Below are positions 5,942 through 8,754 of a stretch of 8,754 nt of DNA, in pieces; the first letter of the stretch is position 1; each line of letters starts with the position of its first letter. The translations under genes were made by a program, and so were the position numbers. The stretch comes from Candidatus Adlerbacteria bacterium (GTDB taxonomy: Bacteria > Patescibacteriota > Minisyncoccia > Phycocordibacterales > SBAW01). The DNA is taken from positions 1-8,754 of the forward strand of contig CAIMFR010000030.1 in NCBI GenBank assembly GCA_903840375.1. The letters run 5' to 3'. The notes below the pieces were generated by a model, which saw nothing but the letters and a program-made list of their open reading frames with translations, searched no databases and was not told the DNA's origin.

Positions 5942-7458
5942 CAAAACGAAACTTCAGTCGGATTCAATTCGGAACCGAGCCCTGCGAAAGCCAGGGCTCG
6001 GTTCATTTGCGCGCGCTTGCGCGCGGTATTTTCTGACGGCGGGGATGCACTGAAATGCATGGATTTGCTCTGAATAACGGGGTTCGTTCCGACCTTGCGA
6101 ACGAAATCAGAGATTTCGTGCAAGTCGTCGGACGAACCCAAAACTAGGGCTTGTTTCGTATCTAAAACCCACTCCCGCAGGGGTTCGACCCAATTATTTC
6201 TTCCGCGTTCAAAATCTTTCTTTTTCTCTTGCAAAGCGGCGGAGGAGCGCATGAGCGCGTCTTTTTTGGTGAGATAGATATTCTTTGGTATATCGCCGTC
6301 GAGATATATGCCAACGAGCTTCTGCATGCGCTCCTCGTTCGCTTTGATCTCTGAAGAAAGATTTTGTATCTCGCTCCCTGACGCGGTGATTTCTTCGCGC
6401 TCCCATTCACCAATTTTGTTCAGCATCCAGCCGGTATACCTATCGGGGAGCGAGATAGTTTGAAGCCGTTCCTTGATTTGAGTTGCGAGCAGGTCTTCGC
6501 GCAGATATTTAGCACCGCAGTTTCCTTTCTTTTTCGTGCAACGATAATAACGATACCGACCGCCCATTTTTCCGGTACACCACTGCGCGGTAAACATGCC
6601 GCCGCACTCGCCGCAACGAAAAAGATTGGTAAATGGAAAATCGTGTTTGCCGCGCACCTTGCGTTTGTGTTCTCTGCTCGCAAGAACTTTCTGTACGGCT
6701 TCAAACTGGCGCGGTGAAAGAATTGGCGCAAAGCTTCCGGGAAAATATTCGCCGTGATGCAAAGTGAAGCCCAAGTAAGCACGATTGGTCAATATTCTTT
6801 TCACGGAAGCTTTGCCAACTGGCGTTCCGGCCTTGGTGGTAATGCCGTGACCGGAAAGAAACTGCGCCATAGAGACGAGTGTATAAGTCCCTTTGGCGTA
6901 TTCTTCGTATGCTTTGACAATGATGCGGGACTTTGTCGCATCCGGTTCAATATTGCGCGTCTTAGGGTTGTTGGTGTAGCCAAAGGGAGCTTTGGTCAGC
7001 CACTCGCCTCGGCGCAGTTTCTGGCGCATACCACGCTTCGTGTTCTCGCTAAGGTTGTCGGAATAATATTTGCTTTGGCCGAACGCCACTTGCAACATAA
7101 AGAGCCCCTGCGGAGTGGGTTCAAACCAAAATGTCGGAAAGCGCAAAGCAATAATGCGCGAAGTGTCGACGGCATAGATGATGCGCCCGCCGTCAATCGA
7201 GTTACGCGCTAACCTGTCGGGATGCCACGCAATCACGCCGTTTGCCTCGCCGCGCTCAATGCGCATCATCATCTTTCCAAACACTTCGCGTCCCGGACTC
7301 TTTGCGCTTTTCGACTCTTGAAATTCCTCAAGAATTTCAAGATTTTCTCTGCTCGCAAATTCACGAAGTTCCACCAGTTGAGCCGGAATACTCATCACCT
7401 GTTTATCGTCATCTTCGGTACTCTTGCGAGCATAGAGAAAATATTTTGGTTTCGCCAT
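5881..7458 (-). CDS. Large serine recombinase (site-specific integrase/invertase)
   Basis: A 525-aa serine recombinase that cuts and rejoins DNA through a phosphoserine link. The resolvase domain covers about 5-150: nucleophile S13 in YARKSTEDDD, AWHPDRLARN (77-86) with the conserved arginines, and SDNLSENTKRGM (133-144). A Recombinase domain (about 155-260: PFGYTNNPKTRNI and VKRILTNRAYLG) is followed by a zinc ribbon with C282, C285, C307 and C314. A coiled-coil helix lies at about 362-418. The catalytic set looks intact. The last 40-50 residues come from an inverted repeat and then the antisense strand of tRNA-Glu (DPYGNRTRIYAVRGRC, stop TAG in the D loop), so the natural C-terminus may be altered. 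The start at 7458 has no Shine-Dalgarno site; TATAGA lies 5 nt upstream. Length matches the family. Confidence 0.93.
   Translation of the reverse strand: MAKPKYFLYARKSTEDDDKQVMSIPAQLVELREFASRENLEILEEFQESKSAKSPGREVFGKMMMRIERGEANGVIAWHPDRLARNSIDGGRIIYAVDTSRIIALRFPTFWFEPTPQGLFMLQVAFGQSKYYSDNLSENTKRGMRQKLRRGEWLTKAPFGYTNNPKTRNIEPDATKSRIIVKAYEEYAKGTYTLVSMAQFLSGHGITTKAGTPVGKASVKRILTNRAYLGFTLHHGEYFPGSFAPILSPRQFEAVQKVLASREHKRKVRGKHDFPFTNLFRCGECGGMFTAQWCTGKMGGRYRYYRCTKKKGNCGAKYLREDLLATQIKERLQTISLPDRYTGWMLNKIGEWEREEITASGSEIQNLSSEIKANEERMQKLVGIYLDGDIPKNIYLTKKDALMRSSAALQEKKKDFERGRNNWVEPLREWVLDTKQALVLGSSDDLHEISDFVRKVGTNPVIQSKSMHFSASPPSENTARKRAQMNRALAFAGLGSELNPTEVSFCDPYGNRTRIYAVRGRCPSR
5939..6068. repeat. 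Left copy of a long inverted repeat (130 bp)
   Basis: This segment is the reverse complement of 7509-7628 along its whole length except for ten extra bases (near 6011-6020) in a GC-alternating run. It starts at the last two bases of the tRNA-Glu acceptor strand (TCACAAAACG). It contains a perfect 13-bp hairpin at 5972-6004 (GAACCGAGCCCTG, loop CGAAAGC). It codes for the C-terminal part of the recombinase on the minus strand. The hairpin could also end the tRNA-Glu transcript, though no T-run follows. Confidence 0.93.
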
Positions 7459-7459
7459 A

Positions 7460-7485
7460 CGTTTCTATACTATCACTTAGAAACG
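7460..7485. promoter_or_regulatory. Inverted repeat at the recombinase promoter (possible operator)
   Basis: CGTTTCTA (7460-7467) and TAGAAACG (7478-7485) are perfect 8-bp inverted repeats with a 10-bp spacer. They begin 1 bp before the recombinase ATG and end 3 bp before a divergent ATG at 7489. The left arm overlaps the likely -10 (TATAGA on the minus strand, 7464-7469). A bound protein here would block recombinase transcription. Confidence 0.45.
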
Positions 7486-7488
7486 ACT

Positions 7489-7674
7489 ATGGCGGATACG
7501 AAACAAGTGCAAATCCATGCATTTCAGTGCATCCCCGCCGTCAGAAAATACCGCGCGCAAATGAACCGAGCCCTGGCTTTCGCAGGGCTCGGTTCCGAAT
7601 TGAATCCGACTGAAGTTTCGTTTTGTGAGGATATAATAACCCAAGCGCGAACTTATTTCGAACAGAAGCCCTAA
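7489..7674 (+). CDS. Possible 61-aa ORF running through the right repeat
   Basis: A short ORF (begins MADTKQVQ, ends EDIITQARTYFEQKP) divergent from the recombinase. Its middle 40 codons are exactly the right inverted repeat (120 bp). From about residue 23 to 46 it shares the reading frame, and so the peptide ALAFAGLGSELNPTEVSF, with the recombinase C-terminus. If the repeat is removed the frame stays open (MADTKQVDIITQAR...), so it may be a small gene into which the repeat was inserted, or a chance ORF. There is no ribosome site and no recognised family. Confidence 0.3.
   Translation: MADTKQVQIHAFQCIPAVRKYRAQMNRALAFAGLGSELNPTEVSFCEDIITQARTYFEQKP
7509..7628. repeat. Right copy of the long inverted repeat (120 bp)
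   Basis: Reverse complement of 5939-6068, lacking its 10-bp insertion. The internal 13-bp hairpin is at 7563-7595. Together the two copies bracket the recombinase coding region and its promoter, with 1440 bp between them. Confidence 0.93.
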
Positions 7675-7699
7675 CTCGCGCCTCGCAGACTCGGCGCTC

Positions 7700-7719
7700 G
7701 CCCCGCGATTACGCGGGGC
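7700..7719. repeat. Perfect GC-rich hairpin
   Basis: GCCCCGCG, loop ATTA, CGCGGGGC: an 8-bp perfect stem in the gap between the recombinase region and the DUF4238 gene. No T-run follows on either strand. Confidence 0.6.
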
Positions 7720-7727
7720 CGCCCGTC

Positions 7728-7799
7728 GCCCTGCCGCTTCCTATGCATTTTTGTTTTGGCGGGGGGAATGCATTGAAGAATGGAATGGAGCGGCAGGGC
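7728..7799. repeat. Two nested inverted repeats
   Basis: GCCCTGCCGCT (7728-7738) pairs with AGCGGCAGGGC (7789-7799). Inside it ATGCATT (7743-7749) pairs with AATGCAT (7767-7773). The arms are perfect (11 and 7 bp). The 72-bp unit resembles a small palindromic intergenic repeat; it lies 10 bp past the stop of the DUF4238 gene and may be its transcript end, although there is no clear T-run. Confidence 0.6.
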
Positions 7800-7808
7800 T
7801 CGGGCAAT

Positions 7809-8754
7809 TTATTCAATATTAAACATAGTGTAGTCTCCCTTCTCACTCACAACTACATCGCGAGACTTTCTATGCTTCCTGTGGTCGAATTTTCCGATTA
7901 AACTTTCTAACTGCGTCTTGTTTTTCGCAACGACACATTGATAGCTATTTGCGAGTATCAACTCATTTATACTTTGTGTCTCTTTGTCTTCTAGTTTAAG
8001 AAAGTACTCAGTCTTTGATTTCATACTGGGTTTTATGTAAATGCACAAGTCTGGTCGCAGAGGGAAAATTACAGTTGATCGGGGTGATAGTAAACCGTTC
8101 ATTATTTTTGTTGGCGATATGGTAAAACATGGATTGTCTGAAGTGATAAATAAAGTATTTTTTGGCGCAATGAGGAACATCCATTGAAATTCAAATAAAC
8201 TCTTTGCGATTCTATCTATTTTCAAAATACTTTTTGAGTGACCAGTATTTGTAAGTTTCACCATGAAACCATCACTGTGTAGGAATTCAAAGGCCTGTTT
8301 TTTTATTTCTTCATCCGACATCAAGCTGATTTTTTCCAGCGCCTCTTTTTCGCGCAGGTTTATAGGTTGATGTTTGAGAATCTCTTTTTTTGAAAGACTA
8401 AACTTATCCGGAGAAGATACATCTTTTCTCATGTAGTGCCGAATCGCGGCCTGCATCATTTTGTTTGATTCTTCTCTATGTCTAGGTGTTCTTATGTACT
8501 GGAGTGCCACATAAAAAGCAAGGGCGCTTCTATCTTCACCGCCTAACTGATTTTGGCTAGAACCATCTATCTTCTTTATTACCCCAATACCTTTTGTATC
8601 AATAACTGATGTAATGTCTTCAGGCAAGTACGACTTTTCTTGGTCGTCATTAAGTATATTGAAATCATCTCTCCAAAACCCTTTCCATTTCGGACCTTTT
8701 TCTATGTACTTATTTTCAGGAATGACGTAAATATTGAGCTGATTCTCTGTATCA
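7809..8754 (-). CDS. DUF4238 family protein (5' end outside window)
   Basis: The reading frame is open from the stop at 7809 to the right edge, giving 314 visible residues; the N-terminus, where this family carries its HYVP-type motif, is beyond the window. Family signatures seen are ALAFYVALQYIRTPRHRE (visible residues 77-93), NTLFITSDNPCFTI (about 199-212) and TVIFPLRPDLCIYI (about 227-240), the last two being the typical end of DUF4238. No membrane segment or signal is seen. The biochemical role of the family is not established. A TTG at 8627 could be mistaken for a start, but the frame continues upstream with plausible protein sequence. The gene is clearly richer in A+T than its neighbours, which fits acquisition by transfer next to the recombinase region. 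Confidence 0.8.
   Translation of the reverse strand, partial: DTENQLNIYVIPENKYIEKGPKWKGFWRDDFNILNDDQEKSYLPEDITSVIDTKGIGVIKKIDGSSQNQLGGEDRSALAFYVALQYIRTPRHREESNKMMQAAIRHYMRKDVSSPDKFSLSKKEILKHQPINLREKEALEKISLMSDEEIKKQAFEFLHSDGFMVKLTNTGHSKSILKIDRIAKSLFEFQWMFLIAPKNTLFITSDNPCFTISPTKIMNGLLSPRSTVIFPLRPDLCIYIKPSMKSKTEYFLKLEDKETQSINELILANSYQCVVAKNKTQLESLIGKFDHRKHRKSRDVVVSEKGDYTMFNIE

Noticed and set aside
5939..7628. Ordinary DDE insertion sequence with terminal inverted repeats
   Set aside because: The enzyme is a serine recombinase, not a DDE transposase, and no target-site duplication is visible outside the repeats.
7222..7674. 150-codon plus-strand ORF
   Set aside because: Its first 89 codons are antisense to the recombinase N-terminus; only the part from 7489 is worth considering.
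5870..7808. Duplicate of the tRNA-Glu 3' end as a second attachment site
   Set aside because: No copy of the T-arm/acceptor sequence is found elsewhere in the window; only TCA at the tRNA end is shared with the far repeat, so a tRNA-type att pair cannot be claimed here.
8625..8627. TTG start for the DUF4238 protein
   Set aside because: The same frame stays open to the window edge with protein-like sequence, and the family needs a further N-terminal part.

Overview
The window looks like part of the chromosome of a small-genome bacterium, most probably of the Patescibacteria/CPR (Parcubacteria-like). This is inference from gene content and style: a HhH-PolX-PHP polymerase, a noncanonical ClpP-like protease, a PIN-PhoH protein, a small two-helix membrane protein, a zinc-ribbon large serine recombinase whose 3' end runs into a tRNA gene, and several genes with no Shine-Dalgarno sequence and a -10-like hexamer 5-7 nt before the ATG (probably leaderless). 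TGA is used as a stop by the clpP-like gene, so a UGA-recoding lineage is not indicated.

Layout. 1-240: the terminator of a gene outside the window, a run of strong hairpins, and a 5'-half duplicate of tRNA-Leu. 240-320: tRNA-Leu(UAG), then an inverted repeat. 482-2008 (-): PIN-PhoH ATPase with its own terminator. 2145-2708 (+): ClpP-like serine protease, divergent from phoH across 136 bp. 2781-4526 (-): PolX, preceded 9 nt upstream by a PEBP/YbhB gene that has lost its middle (4536-4751). 4845-5189 (-): a 114-aa protein of unknown function with a very good sigma70-type promoter and a strong terminator. 5370-5777 (-): two-TM, coiled-coil protein. 5870-5941 (+): tRNA-Glu(CUC). 5881-7458 (-): large serine recombinase, whose coding region ends antisense inside the tRNA-Glu gene. 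7809-8754 (-): DUF4238-family protein, truncated by the window edge and visibly more A+T-rich than the rest.

The most unusual part is 5939-7628. The recombinase sits between two inverted copies of a 120/130-bp sequence identical except for one 10-bp indel. Each copy holds a 13-bp GC-rich hairpin. Reading outward through either copy gives the same peptide (ALAFAGLGSELNPTEVSF), followed by different tails. Inversion between the repeats would therefore exchange the C-terminus of the recombinase and that of a short divergent ORF. Whether this is an invertible switch, a transposon-like unit or two independent dispersed palindromic repeats cannot be settled from one sequence.

How the genes work together: phoH/clpP may form a small RNA- or protein-quality-control pair (only their divergent arrangement supports this). 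PEBP remnant/polX looks like one transcription unit for DNA repair. The recombinase, its repeats, tRNA-Glu and the A+T-rich DUF4238 gene look like a mobile or recently acquired region.
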